Source: Acidomyces sp. 'richmondensis' (Eukaryota > Ascomycota > Dothideomycetes > Mycosphaerellales > Teratosphaeriaceae). From it: DNA of 64,000 nt. Position 1 is the first letter of the stretch, and each line of letters opens with the position of its first letter. Shown piece by piece: positions 22,695 to 33,691 of this stretch. The stretch is from NCBI GenBank assembly GCA_003545705.1, contig QVLQ01000003.1:62001-126000 (forward strand), written 5' to 3'. A program made the position numbers and the translations under genes. The notes beneath the pieces were generated by a model. It had not been told where the DNA came from, did not search any database, and was given only the letters and a program-made list of their open reading frames with translations.

Positions 22695-23756
22695 ATGTCT
22701 ACTCACACTACGAACAAGAAGCGAAAGTCTGCAGGCAATTCGTCTACTATAACAAAAAAGCCAAAAGTCGCGCACTCCGCCGCCCAACCGCGGCCCCTTA
22801 AATCTGCCCTGAAGAAATTGAAGGAGACCCCGGCAGAGCCATTAGTGGCCAACTCTATTGACGACGTTAACAATGGTCCCAACCTGACTGAAGATCAAAC
22901 CGCTGCTCTTCTTGCCGGCTTCTCAAGCAGTGATGACGAGGCCGCTTCAGAGAGCGAAGAGGAAGCTGGCGTGGCGATCGAGAAGTTGCCGCAAGCACCT
23001 CGCTTGAAAGATATTCATAAAAGCGTCCAGAAAATCGCCGCCAACGATCCGGAGACGACCCCAGGAGTGATATACATCGGCCGCATCCCACACGGCTTCT
23101 ACGAGCCACAGATGCGTGCCTACTTCTCCCAATTCGGGGATATCTTGCACCTTCGTCTAGCGCGCAATCGCAAGACGGGCCGCAGTCGCCACTACGCCTT
23201 CATCGAATTCGCAAGTCGCGCGGTCGCTGAGATTGTGGCAAAAACGATGGACAAATATCTCCTCTTCGGACACATCCTGCAGGTTCGCACCGTGCCCTCG
23301 GATCAAGTGAAAGAGGGCATGTGGAGGACGAAAGGTCGGGAAGGGAAGCGGCCGCCACCGCGGAATCGGATGGAAGGGAACTGGCTGAAGAAAGGCTTGA
23401 CTAGGGAGGGGTGGGAGAAGCGAATCGAGCGAGAAGTAAAGAAGAGGGAAGAAAAACGGGAGAAGTTAAAAGAATTGGGATACGAGTTCGATATGCCAGC
23501 ATTGAAGTCAGTTGCTACGGTGCCGGTGCAGACGAAGATGATTGGGGACACTGAAAATTCCGTCGGGATGGAGGAAGCGCCGAAAAGTCTTGATGATGCC
23601 GCTCCTGCATCTCTTGTGGAAAATAAAGAAGAGGTTGGTGAAATAGCAGAAAAGTCGAACACTTCTGCAGGTGTGCAGACGAAGGATACTAAGAAGCGAC
23701 CGTCGGCCAGTGCGAACGCAAAGGCAGAGAAAAGCCTGAAAAAGTTGAAGAGATAG
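22695..23756 (+). CDS. NOP15: Nucleolar RRM protein, Nop15/NIFK family (60S ribosome biogenesis)
   Basis: A 353-aa single-exon protein with a basic N-terminal region, an acidic stretch (SSSDDEAASESEEEAG, about 75-90) and one RRM at about 124-200. RNP2 reads VIYIGRIPHGFYEP and RNP1 reads RHYAFIEF, with LLFGHILQVRTVPSDQV after it. A long Lys/Arg/Glu helix and the family segment RNRMEGNWLKKGLTREGW follow. Nop15 and NIFK bind pre-60S ITS2 RNA in the nucleolus. The tail is Lys-rich, fitting nucleolar targeting. The start codon lies in an AAAATG context; the 39 in-frame codons upstream are not conserved-looking. Confidence 0.85.
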   Translation: MSTHTTNKKRKSAGNSSTITKKPKVAHSAAQPRPLKSALKKLKETPAEPLVANSIDDVNNGPNLTEDQTAALLAGFSSSDDEAASESEEEAGVAIEKLPQAPRLKDIHKSVQKIAANDPETTPGVIYIGRIPHGFYEPQMRAYFSQFGDILHLRLARNRKTGRSRHYAFIEFASRAVAEIVAKTMDKYLLFGHILQVRTVPSDQVKEGMWRTKGREGKRPPPRNRMEGNWLKKGLTREGWEKRIEREVKKREEKREKLKELGYEFDMPALKSVATVPVQTKMIGDTENSVGMEEAPKSLDDAAPASLVENKEEVGEIAEKSNTSAGVQTKDTKKRPSASANAKAEKSLKKLKR

Positions 23757-24519
23757 ACCGCCTCCGCATTACACTATATGCATCTAGCAACACTCACGAG
23801 CACTAAGGATGCCGTTATATTGGTGCCATCACTTCACCGTACAATAACGAACCTGCAGCAGCGTCAAATCATCCTCATCCCACCACTCCTCAAATTTCTC
23901 CAATCCCTTGCCATCAGCTCCGGCATCACGAGTAGTATACATCAAGTGATGGTAGTTTGCTTGTCACTTTTGGCTACTATGAATATAATTGGCTTCAAAA
24001 GGCAAGTCGAAATTCGAAGAAATTTAATTCCTCGTATGTGATGGTCATTAGTGAAGGTGAGGTAGGATCATTCCTTGCATGAATTAGATACAGATATATA
24101 GCATATCAACCGGAATTTGAAGGAGACTGGCCCAGCCTTTCGAATATACACGTTAAACATATACTCATAATCCTGATATATTTGTCTACGCGACATAAAC
24201 GTGTAGCAATCATGTTCTGGGTTCGAGTTGGTCATTGTAGTTTAGTTCTATTATACGCCTTGACACGCCTGCTTACGCTTTTTTGAAAACATCCATAATG
24301 GTATTTCGAACGTTGACTTCAACGTTACATGGTATGCATAAACATGCTGAAAGCTAGCCCCACCGAGGCTCCTATGCGATGGTGGGGCGATGTGGGAGAG
24401 CTTGGATCACTCTCCACAAGTGCACGACGGCACCGACTTCACCTCACCAGGCTCAGGCATCGTAGTGGTGCAGCGGCATCGCATTGTACTACCGCCTCCC
24501 GAGCGCTCAAAGTTTCGAT
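23757..24519 (+). other. Intergenic, nothing recognised
   Basis: 763 bp between the NOP15-like and transacylase genes. The first part should be the 3' UTR. The GC-rich last 170 bp are the transacylase promoter and leader. No further feature is seen. Confidence 0.5.
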
Positions 24520-25755
24520 ATGTCCGCTCTCCTCCTCCCCACGCCCCGGACATGGCCATCGAGGCTGCTTGCCCTACCGCCCACCCTTCGCGCCTCCTCA
24601 TATGCTGTCCATCATCAGGCCCGATGGCAGTCCAACACGTCTGATGCCCCCCGCCGCCACCCTAAGACGGCCCTATTTTTTCCCGGACAGGGTGTACAGC
24701 GTGTGGGCATGACGACCGACTGGCTCAATGCCTTTCCTCGCACCGTCAAGCCTTTCCTCGAGCAGATGGACGACATCGTTCGCACCCCCTTAAGCCGCAT
24801 CATCGCTGAAGGCCCTAATAGCGCCCTTACGGCGACGGAGAATGCACAACCCGCGATCATGGCCACTAGCATCATGATACTTCGTGTGTTGGAGCAGGAG
24901 TTCGGCTTCCGCACCAACGAACGCATCGACGTTACCCTCGGCCACTCCCTTGGCGAATTCGCCGCCCTGGTAGCTGCCGGCTATCTGAGGCAGGGTGATG
25001 CGCTGCGGCTGGTGCGCCGCCGTGGTGAAGTCATGGCTAAATGCTCCAAAGAGGTTGGCGAGGAGGTAGGCATGGTGGCGCTGGTGTGTGAGGAAGCCCA
25101 CCTCGCCGCCCTCACCGACGCCATCCACGACTTCCTCGGTCTAGACTCGGAGGGCTCGAAAACGGACAGCAACGCCGACTACGACCTGCCACCCTTCCAG
25201 CAGGTATTGATTGCCAACATCAACTCGAAGAACCAGATTGTGCTGTCCGGCAGCATCCGCCGTATCAACGAGCTGCTCACCCATTTGCGTCAGTTCTCCG
25301 GCCACGACCCGCGTGCCGTTCGCCTCAAAAGCGACTCACCCTTCCACAGTCCGCTCATGAAGCCCGCCGCCGAGCTAATGAAGAAGCTGCTGGACCAGCC
25401 ATCGCAGGTGGACCCAGGCCACGACACAGTCATCTGGCCGGGCATCATGCCGTGTATCAGCAATGTCTCCGCCCGGCCCTTCACGAGCAAAGATCAGCTG
25501 AAGGATTACTTGGCGCGTCAATGTGTTGAGACGGTATTGTGGCACGACAGCATCGTCTACCTGCACCGCGAGGAGAAAGTGAAGCGGTGGGTAGGTATCG
25601 GACCCGGCAAGGTCGGCCGAAATTTGGTTGGCAAGGAGGTAGGCATGAAGGGCGCTGTCAAGGGTGGTGGGGTGTGGGGTATTTGCGACCCGAGGGATGT
25701 AGAATCGATCTTAAGTGACCTCGATAAGACGGAGACGGCAGAAGAAAATGATTGA
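24520..25755 (+). CDS. MCT1: Mitochondrial malonyl-CoA:ACP transacylase
   Basis: Transfers malonyl from CoA to acyl carrier protein for type II mitochondrial fatty-acid synthesis (octanoate for lipoate). Single exon, 411 aa. Residues 1-40 form an Arg/Ser-rich presequence without acidic residues (MSALLLPTPRTWPSRLL). The FabD fold begins at ALFFPGQGVQRVGM. The nucleophile is Ser143 in GHSLGEFAAL, and the partner His276 is in DSPFHSPLM; the segment ENAQPAIMATS is also conserved. The FabD family is usually about 310 aa; the extra length is the presequence and an insert at about 205-225. The start at 24520 leaves the presequence, and the 12 codons upstream add nothing. Confidence 0.93.
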   Translation: MSALLLPTPRTWPSRLLALPPTLRASSYAVHHQARWQSNTSDAPRRHPKTALFFPGQGVQRVGMTTDWLNAFPRTVKPFLEQMDDIVRTPLSRIIAEGPNSALTATENAQPAIMATSIMILRVLEQEFGFRTNERIDVTLGHSLGEFAALVAAGYLRQGDALRLVRRRGEVMAKCSKEVGEEVGMVALVCEEAHLAALTDAIHDFLGLDSEGSKTDSNADYDLPPFQQVLIANINSKNQIVLSGSIRRINELLTHLRQFSGHDPRAVRLKSDSPFHSPLMKPAAELMKKLLDQPSQVDPGHDTVIWPGIMPCISNVSARPFTSKDQLKDYLARQCVETVLWHDSIVYLHREEKVKRWVGIGPGKVGRNLVGKEVGMKGAVKGGGVWGICDPRDVESILSDLDKTETAEEND

Positions 25756-27104
25756 GTGGATTGGCAGAGGGGTGGGGTGCGAAACTTTTTTCTTCATATA
25801 TTGGACGACGATTCACAATTTGATGTGTTCGGTGTGGCAGTGGGCCGTAAGATTTGGCTGATTTGGTCACTGCCATTCCAGATTCAATCAGTCCGATTAT
25901 GCTGACTACGGGGATAAATGACTGCAGAAGAATTCGTCGGTCTTTAGTCTCTAAACGGTCGTGCAAGAGCTATATGAGGGTGCAAGGTGAAGCACTATTC
26001 AAAATGGAAGCCGTGACAGACGGGTTACTGGAGGGCTAGAGCTCGGATGAAGACTTTTTTGGTCTGATTTACGTGCGACCCGTACGTCTCCGTTCGCCAA
26101 TATCTAGACTGGTATGAGCCCGGATGGGAGATGTTGTGTAGAGCATCAGAAAGGAAGAAGATGAGAAAGCGATGGGTAAAGAATACCATCAGTGGCACGA
26201 ACTTTCCAAGATCTTGGGAGAACTTCGATCGATTATGAAATGACCCCGCCGTCTTAGGAAATGCAAGCATGCCAAGGCTCTCCAATCCTTTATTCTCAGG
26301 AGATTGTTCTTCTCTTATTGGAGAAAGCGACAACAGATCTTAAGGAGCCGTTGTTCCCAAAATCGGTTATCGGCGACGTCAGCGTGGATCCTGACTTTCT
26401 GGACGTGCTTCCCACTCCGTGACCTTTGTTCAAGTTGCATCTCCTTGCTTTCGACAGGCTCTGAGACCATCCTCACTTCACCTTTAAAAGGGATTTCACT
26501 AGCTCACATAGGAACCACTTGACGCAGAATATAATCTATGTTCTGCTGAGCCGGCTGCTGATTTCTGTTTTGGCTTGGATGATTGTCTGATCTTCCTACT
26601 TAAGTCGCAGATGGCTCCGTTTGCTGATAGGAATGTATTCCCGTGATCCGGACTTTCTACATTGGACAAAGTCGAAAAGCGACAGCTCCATAGGTGTGAC
26701 TGTCGCTGGCGGGATGTTTCATTCTCAATACGTACAAGTCGATGTATTCGCCCTTGCTGGTGGTATACTGTCTTAGCTAGCTTAAACGCTCGGAAGGAGA
26801 GCCGTCTTCAGGCAATGGTAAATCATGGTAATCGTTATATTCAGAGTTTCAGTCTACACATCCTCACAAGGGAACTGAGCACACTACACGGGTCCGGATA
26901 CATGCGGGTAAAAGAGCCGCTCCTCGGCTTTACGAGCAAAAGTATTGCGGAGCACCCTGCCATACCACAACCGCAAGAAGCTTCCCCTCTCTTGATAGAT
27001 TAGGGTGATTGCATAAAAGCAAACAGTGATCATAAGCAGTTGTATTTCCGTAGACCGCATCTGCCAACTTCATGATTGTTTGCCCGTACCGATCACAACA
27101 GTCG
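25756..27104. other. Intergenic, no intact gene
   Basis: 1.35 kb without a supportable gene. A short protein-like run in the plus strand at about 26645-26775 ends at a stop and has no recognisable family. It may be a relic. The remainder is AT-rich. Confidence 0.4.
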
Positions 27105-27782
27105 ATGGCAACATCCGAGATGAATGATTATACTTTGTACAGCTACTTCCGCTCGTCCTGTTCTGCACGTCTACGCATCGTCCTTCACTTCAAGGGGCTC
27201 AAGTTTGAGACCAAATATGTGAATCTGCTGAAAGGGGAGCAAAACAATGCAGATCACATCCTCCTCAACCCTTCCGCTACCGTGCCAGTACTGATATGCC
27301 ACCGATTTAATGGTCTAACTCTTGGGCAATCCATTGCAGCCCTGGAGTTTCTCGAACAAGCACATCCAGACCCTCCTCTTCTGCCTTCCACTGAAGATAT
27401 CGTCGGCCGGGCGAATGTTCGGGTCCTTCTCAACATCATTGCCTGCGACATCCAGCCCGTAACCAACTCACGCATCCTCCATCGCGTCAAGGAGCTCGGC
27501 GGCGACGCGCAGCAATGGGCGAGAACGATCATGTCCGACGGACTTTGGGCTTATGAGATGACGGCCAGGAAGACGGCTGGCATCTTCTCTGTCGGAGACA
27601 CCCTGTCATTGGCAGACTGCGCTTTGGCTCCGGCCGTCTGGAATGCTGAGAGGTATGGCGTGGACATGGACAAGTATCCAACCATTCAGAGGATATTTGC
27701 TCGTCTATCTGGGGAGCAGGCTGTGCTTAAGGCTCATTGGCAGGCACAAGAAGATACTCCTACACAGCTGAGACATGCATGA
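27105..27782 (+). CDS. Zeta-class glutathione transferase, probable maleylacetoacetate isomerase
   Basis: Isomerises maleylacetoacetate to fumarylacetoacetate with glutathione in Phe/Tyr catabolism. The intronless 225-aa protein begins just before YTLYSYFRSSCSARLRIVLH, whose SSCSxRLRI is the zeta-class glutathione-site signature. LNPSATVPVLI holds the cis-Pro, and LGQSIAALEFLEQ the QS glutathione contact. The C-terminal helical domain shows DIQPVTNSRIL and GDTLSLADCALAPAVWNAER. Both thioredoxin-like and helical domains are complete. A start at Met 27120 is also possible. No homogentisate-pathway genes lie nearby, so the substrate is inferred from family; a general zeta GST remains possible. 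Confidence 0.85.
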   Translation: MATSEMNDYTLYSYFRSSCSARLRIVLHFKGLKFETKYVNLLKGEQNNADHILLNPSATVPVLICHRFNGLTLGQSIAALEFLEQAHPDPPLLPSTEDIVGRANVRVLLNIIACDIQPVTNSRILHRVKELGGDAQQWARTIMSDGLWAYEMTARKTAGIFSVGDTLSLADCALAPAVWNAERYGVDMDKYPTIQRIFARLSGEQAVLKAHWQAQEDTPTQLRHA

Positions 27783-28785
27783 CATGCATTCCGCGAGTAT
27801 CAACCCATCGTTCCTTCGCCGCGGATGCGATGTCAGGAATTTCCTCGGTGGGCAATTGATGTTCACAGTTCTAGACTTGACACGAGATTCTTTCGTGGCT
27901 AAGTAGATCCATCCCATCAGAATGGCATGGATTGGCTCGCAAAACTTCCAACGTGCCTTGCATTGCCTCGCTACGCCTCACAGTTAAAGCGTCCCCATAA
28001 TCAGAATGTGTCCGCAAATTGTAGCAGAATGGTCAGCTTTTGGGTTGGCATACACAACATAGTCATGCAGCCAGTGTTACCCGTCTCCAGACCCTGGCCC
28101 AATATATCATCTAGCTGATAATCATCAATTCCAACGACCAATAATATTTGTCATCATTGGAGATGAATGTTTTGTATTAACCTCGCCACAAAGACCTCGA
28201 CCAGTGCTGGAGTCCAAGAGGAGGCGTATCGCTAGAGGAAGGCTAAGGGGACTGGCCCCCTCGGCAACCAACCTCCTTTCGCCCAACGCCTCCCGAATCC
28301 GTTGGTGCAACCGTTGATTCCAACCTTAGCCGCCTACCTCGTCCCGACATGTCACGCTAGTGGCTTGCATTCCCAAATATCTTGCGTTCAGGGGATCTTG
28401 GAATGGTTACGCAGTGGCTACAAATATATACGGGGTAGTGGGAGAAGGTTCAAAACGAGGGGTAGGTGGGTGACTAGACTCTCCTACACGATTGGACTTT
28501 TCCTTTTGAATTTTGGTCTGATTCCTGGACAATCGATCGATACACACAGCTAAGAGTGATCTCGTATTCCGAACGGCGTGACCGACCAGCCCTTTGGTAA
28601 GCGCCCGGGACGCCTGCGTAACCAAATCCAAAGTATTCGGACGGGCTGGTTTGGTCTTGGACTTCGATTTGACGGGCACAGCAAATCCACATGCACATGG
28701 CATATAGTCAATAGCCCGCCAAGCTTACGCGAGTGACATCAGGGAGACTCCTGGTGGCAGGGTCTTCTTACCTTTGGGCGATGAA
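27783..28785 (+). other. Intergenic, nothing recognised
   Basis: 1.0 kb between the GST and mannosidase genes. No frame of note. The last few hundred bases are the presumptive mannosidase promoter and leader. Confidence 0.45.
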
Positions 28786-31407
28786 ATGTCCGACTCTCCA
28801 AACGACGACAGATACATCGAATATGACTCCAAGGAGCTGAAAACGGCAAGTGAGCCTCTTTTGGCGCAAGGCTTAGTCGTTCGGACCAGCGAAGACGACG
28901 ATGACGCTTTTTCTCTCCGGAGCCTATCCTCCGAGGATATATCCATCGAAGGGGGAGGGTATGGGCCCCAGCGGAATGCAGGCCTGCGGTCTTGGTATCA
29001 ACGGCAACGGACGTGCGTTTGGTGGATGTGTGGTTTCACCGGGCTCGTCGCGGCGCTCGTCGCGATTTTTTTGATATTTGAGGCCCAAGGGCAAGCATCC
29101 GACCCGTTTGACGCTTTGCTCTGGATAGATCCTCTGATTGGCACCGCCCACGGTGGTCACGTCTTCGCCGGTGCCAACATTCCTTATGGCATGGCCAAAG
29201 CTGTTGCGGACTGCGCGGATGACAATGCAGGCGGTTATTCCACTGACAAGCCATGTCGGGTTATCGGATTCTCTCATACGCATGACTCGGGCACCGGCGG
29301 CGCAACTTCTTTTGGGAACTTTGGGCTGTTTCCGCAGACCGGATGTAAGAACGACACCTTGACTGGATGTGTGGGAAGGGCTGGCTCAATGGAAATAGCC
29401 AACTCCACCGTGGCCACGCCTGGCTACTTCTCAATCAAGCTTCAGAACGGTGTAACAGCTGAGATGACCACCACAGCTCACACTGCGCTGTATAACTTCT
29501 CATTCTTGGAGCAGGAAGCCATCCCTTTTGGACCACTGATCCACGTCAATCTCCGAGATCTGTATGGCAGCCTTTCGCATGGCGGTGTAACGGTCTCCGA
29601 GGAAGGGCGCATGAAAGGATGGGGCGAATATCAGCCAAGTTTTGGTCCGGCGGTATGGCGTGTCAGCATGGCGGGCCACACAGAGACCTATCGTCTTTAT
29701 TTCTGTGCCGATTTCAATGCAAGTGTCGGTCGGACGGGAACATGGACGGGAGACTCGGTGAATCATCAAGCACAGAACCTCACCGTGGACACATCCAGCA
29801 GCGCGGGGGCGTTCGTACAATTCAACGTCCAAAGTCCTGCGAACGTGCTTACAAGGGTGGGCCTCAGCTTTATCAGCGAAGAGAAGGCCTGTCATAACGC
29901 TGAAGTCGAAATACCCGAATTCGACTTCACGGCAACCAGGGATGCAGCTACCAAAGCTTGGAGATCAAAGTTTGAGAACATCGCTATCGATGCAAGGGGG
30001 GTCAGCAACGAGACGCAAAGGGGGTTCTGGAGCGGTATTTATCGTACTATGATCAGTCCCCAAGACTACACGGGAGAGAATCCACTGTGGGAGAGCGACG
30101 AGCCATACTTCGATTCCTTTTATTGTATTTGGGACTCGTTCCGGTCCACAGACCCCTTTTTGAACATTGTCGACCCAGATACGCACACACTCATGGTTCG
30201 GGCGCTTTTGGACATCTACAAACATGAGGGCAAACTTCCCGATTGTCGCATGTCATTGTGCAAGGGTGATACTCAAGGCGGCTCGAACGCGGACGTCTTA
30301 CTTGCAGACGCGTATATTAAGGGCTTGACGAAGGACGTAGATTGGGCTTTGGCGTACGAAGCAGTGAAATCTGACGCTGAGGACGAGCCGGAGGACTGGA
30401 GCTTAGAAGGAAGAGGCAACCTGGAGAGCTGGAAGACTCTCGGCTATGTTCCAGTTGATCCCGTTCACCGCAAACGAGGGGAAGGGTTAGACTCACGATC
30501 GGTCTCTCGCACCATGGAATACGCGTATAACGATTTTTCTGTCGCCGTTCTTGCAAAATCGCAAAATCGCATCGGAGAGTATGGAAAGTACATTGAGCGC
30601 TCCCACAACTGGAAGAATGTTTTCAACCCGGACACGAAGTCCTTGATTCGTGGGACAGACTCTGGATTCAAAGGTTTCGTACAACCTCGTTTTCGTAATG
30701 GGACTTTCAAATACGAAGACCCCAGCTTGTGCAATCCCATCACGGGTATGGAGCGAGCGTGCTTCTTATTCGAAGGCGGGTATTCTACCTATGAAGGAGG
30801 CTCCTGGCTGTACAGCTTCTTCGTACCCCACGACATGGCAGCCCTAATTGAGTTGATGGGAGGGAAAGAAACATTTGTCAAGCGTTTGCAGTACTTCCAC
30901 GAGACCGGTCTCGCCGATATCTCGGACGAGCAGGCCTTTTTGACGGTCTTTCTATTTCACTACGCCGGTCGGCCTGGACTTTCATCGGTCCAAGCACATA
31001 AGTATCTCGAGAGAAATTTCTCTTCGGCCACGAATGGACTACCTGGCAACGATGACAGCGGGAGCATGGGGAGCTTCCTAGCCTTCTGCATGATGGGGTT
31101 CTTCCCGAATCCAGGCCAGGATGTGTATCTGTTGAGTGTACCGTATTTCCGCGAGATACGGCTCACACACGCTCAGACTCGCAAGGTTGCCATCATAAAG
31201 ACGGTCAACTTCGACCCGTCGCGCAAAGCACACTACATCAAGGCCGTCAAGCTCAACGGACGGACGCTCAATCGATCATGGATTACTCATGATTTTTTTG
31301 TCAACGGCGGAATTTTGGAGTTAGTCGTCAACGAAGAGGAGACCGATTGGGGCACTCGTGACGAAGACCTACCGCCAAGCTTGTCCACCTCTCGGGAGAT
31401 ATCATAG
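28786..31407 (+). CDS. GH92 alpha-1,2-mannosidase, membrane-anchored
   Basis: A single-exon 873-aa glycoside hydrolase family 92 protein, a calcium-dependent inverting alpha-mannosidase family. Residues 1-75 are acidic and cytosol-like. One hydrophobic segment at about 78-97 (CGFTGLVAALVAIFLIFEAQ) makes it a predicted type II membrane protein. The N-terminal GH92 domain begins at DALLWIDPLIGTAHGGHVFAGANIPYG and includes GFSHTHDSGTGG. The catalytic (alpha/alpha)6 part includes YCIWDSFRSTDPFLNIVDP and the signature GLPGNDDSGSMGSFLAFCMMGFFPNPG. Many potential N-glycosylation sites fit a secretory location. The ATG at 28786 was chosen; the frame upstream starts only with TTG. The substrate is unknown; N-glycan or mannoprotein trimming is likely. 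Confidence 0.93.
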   Translation: MSDSPNDDRYIEYDSKELKTASEPLLAQGLVVRTSEDDDDAFSLRSLSSEDISIEGGGYGPQRNAGLRSWYQRQRTCVWWMCGFTGLVAALVAIFLIFEAQGQASDPFDALLWIDPLIGTAHGGHVFAGANIPYGMAKAVADCADDNAGGYSTDKPCRVIGFSHTHDSGTGGATSFGNFGLFPQTGCKNDTLTGCVGRAGSMEIANSTVATPGYFSIKLQNGVTAEMTTTAHTALYNFSFLEQEAIPFGPLIHVNLRDLYGSLSHGGVTVSEEGRMKGWGEYQPSFGPAVWRVSMAGHTETYRLYFCADFNASVGRTGTWTGDSVNHQAQNLTVDTSSSAGAFVQFNVQSPANVLTRVGLSFISEEKACHNAEVEIPEFDFTATRDAATKAWRSKFENIAIDARGVSNETQRGFWSGIYRTMISPQDYTGENPLWESDEPYFDSFYCIWDSFRSTDPFLNIVDPDTHTLMVRALLDIYKHEGKLPDCRMSLCKGDTQGGSNADVLLADAYIKGLTKDVDWALAYEAVKSDAEDEPEDWSLEGRGNLESWKTLGYVPVDPVHRKRGEGLDSRSVSRTMEYAYNDFSVAVLAKSQNRIGEYGKYIERSHNWKNVFNPDTKSLIRGTDSGFKGFVQPRFRNGTFKYEDPSLCNPITGMERACFLFEGGYSTYEGGSWLYSFFVPHDMAALIELMGGKETFVKRLQYFHETGLADISDEQAFLTVFLFHYAGRPGLSSVQAHKYLERNFSSATNGLPGNDDSGSMGSFLAFCMMGFFPNPGQDVYLLSVPYFREIRLTHAQTRKVAIIKTVNFDPSRKAHYIKAVKLNGRTLNRSWITHDFFVNGGILELVVNEEETDWGTRDEDLPPSLSTSREIS

Positions 31408-32143
31408 ATATCAGAGAAGAGGGTAGTGGATTTCTACCAGCTTATGAACAATCTGTACCTACCCAATCCAGCAGGCGGTCGTTGTCCTTCGTATTGGATG
31501 TGTTCTAGAAATCGATTGTAGAGATGGTTAATCACTCATCTGACAAACAAAATTGTCCCAAATCTGGTAGGATGACTCTTGTAAGGTAACGCTCTCAACT
31601 GCATGTCATTCCCATGTGTCCACACACGCGCCGATATCGCAGCTTTCCGTCTCGACTTTCTCACTCCAACATGCAAGCGCGAAATCCTCGGTCCTTGGTT
31701 TAACGCGGAATATCAATTGCTCCAATCATCGGTATGCGATAACATCAGCATAAGCGTTATCAGAGTCAAGTTTGTCTGGGCCTCATCACAGTCGTAGTAT
31801 CCCACGGTCCCACTCGCCGGCGAGGATCGTGTAGCATACCCGCTATCTACACAACGCCACGGCGTGACTAGAAAGCCATTGTAATCATTGGAGATCGAGG
31901 GGAGCCTAACCAACCATTCTTCGAGCCCGGTTAAGACGCGGCACGAGGCGGTCGGAGATGTTAAAATGCGTATGCATTTTTGCTTTGTTCCGTCGTCCAA
32001 CCAGGTCAGTGAAGCGACTCATATGTAGGGGCCTTCGGTAAGGATATCTACACCCATCTTTCCTCTCATCTCGATATATTGCACTCCGTGCTTCCACTTT
32101 TTGCTTTTGCGTAGATCCTGCTGCATGCACATTTCGGAGCAAC
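31408..32143 (+). promoter_or_regulatory. GH92-GDH intergenic region with paired GATA sites
   Basis: 736 bp with no gene. At 31737-31762 CGATAA and TTATCA face each other 14 bp apart, giving two HGATAR-type sites on opposite strands, about 385-410 bp upstream of the glutamate dehydrogenase start. AreA/Nit2 GATA factors control nitrogen genes in Pezizomycotina through such sites, so nitrogen control is a reasonable inference but not shown. Confidence 0.35.
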
Positions 32144-33691
32144 ATGTCGAACCTGCCACCTGAACCCGAGTTTGAGCAGGCCTACAAAGGTGAGCCGATC
32201 TAGGCATATATCGAATAGCTGTCTTGGAGTGACTCATTCGAATTATAGAGTTGGTATCTACTCTTGAGCAGAGCACGCTTTTTGAGAAGCATCCGGAGTA
32301 TAAGAAGGCTCTCCAAGTCGCGGCAATCCCAGAGCGCGTCATTCAGTTCCGAGTCACGTGGGAGAACGACAAAGGAGAAGTCCAAGTAAACCGCGGATAC
32401 CGAGTACAGTTCAATAGCGCCCTTGGGCCCTATAAAGGCGGGCTGAGATTCCATCCTTCGGTGAACCTGTCCATCCTCAAGTTTTTGGGCTTTGAGCAAA
32501 TCTTTAAGAATGCCCTCACCGGCCGTAAGTTGCTCCCGTGTCAGAAGAATGCAGGCTCTCACACAGGGAAATAGTCAACATGGGCGGAGGCAAGGGAGGC
32601 GCCGATTTTGACCCCAAGGGCAAATCCGACAATGAAATCCGGAAGTTCTGTGTGGCTTTCATGCGCGAATTGAATAAGCATATTGGCGCCGACACCGACG
32701 TGCCCGCCGGCGACATAGGGGTGTCGCCTCGCGAGATCGGGTGGATGTTTGGAACATATAGAGCCGAAAGAAACAGATGGGAGGGTGTGCTTACGGGCAA
32801 GGGCGGTAACTGGGGTGGAAGCCTGATCAGGCCGGAGGCTACAGGCTATGGAGTTGTATATTGTGAGCCTTGCACAGAATTGCAGCTGGCAAGGATGAGA
32901 ACGCTGCTAATTCATCTGGGACAGACGTTGAACATATGATCAGATACGCATCAGGCGGCAAAGAAAGCTTCAATGGCAAAAGAGTCGCTATATCCGGCTC
33001 CGGGAACGTCGCCCAATACGCGGCGTTGAAGGCCATCGAGCTCGGTGCAATAATCGTGTCGCTCTCGGACAGTCAAGGATGCATCATCGCCGCAGGTGAG
33101 CAAGGGATACAGCCGGACCTGGTAAATACCATTGCAACATTGAAGGTGCAGCGCAAGGCACTCTCAGAGTTGGTAGAACACAATGAGTTCAAAAGCAAGG
33201 TCAAATATATTGCAGGTGCACGTCCATGGGTGCATGTGGGCAAGGTGGACGTTGCACTGCCTTGTGCGACGCAGAATGAAGTTTCTGGCGAGGAAGCTCA
33301 AACGTTGATCGATAGCGGCTCTTGCAAGTATATAGCAGAAGGGTCAAACATGGGATGCACGCAAGAAGCGATCGATATTTTCGAGAAGGATAGGAAAGAG
33401 AACAAGGGGAGTTCGATTTGGTATGCTCCAGGCAAGGCGGCCAACGCTGGTGGGGTTGCTGTGAGTGGGTTGGAGATGGCACAAAACAGCCAGCGGATGA
33501 TGTGGACGTCGGAAGAAGTGGATGCGAAGTTGAAGCAGATCATGAAAAACTGCTTCGACAACTGCCTAGCTACGGCAAAGGAGTTCGTGCCATCCGCAGA
33601 TGGAGAATTTCCATCACTTGTTGCTGGTGGCAATGTCGCTGGCTTCTTGAAAGTTGCAGCGGCTATGAAGGATCAGGGGGATTGGTGGTGA
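32144..33691 (+). CDS. gdhA: NADP-specific glutamate dehydrogenase
   Basis: Anabolic ammonium assimilation: 2-oxoglutarate plus ammonium plus NADPH to glutamate. Four exons: 32144-32189, 32249-32524, 32575-32862 and 32925-33691, giving 458 aa, the usual size. The substrate site is GPYKGGLRFHPSVN and GLNMGGGKGGADFDPKGKSD. The dinucleotide-binding fold carries GKRVAISGSGNVAQYAALK. The third intron (32863-32924) needs care: an upstream CAG gives a poor junction, while the acceptor at 32924 behind a GCTAATT branch site restores GVVYYVEHMIRYAS. The end is KDQGDWW. The 50-nt second intron splits GL and NM. The size and sequence type fit the NADP-dependent class rather than the 115-kDa NAD enzyme. 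Confidence 0.95.
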
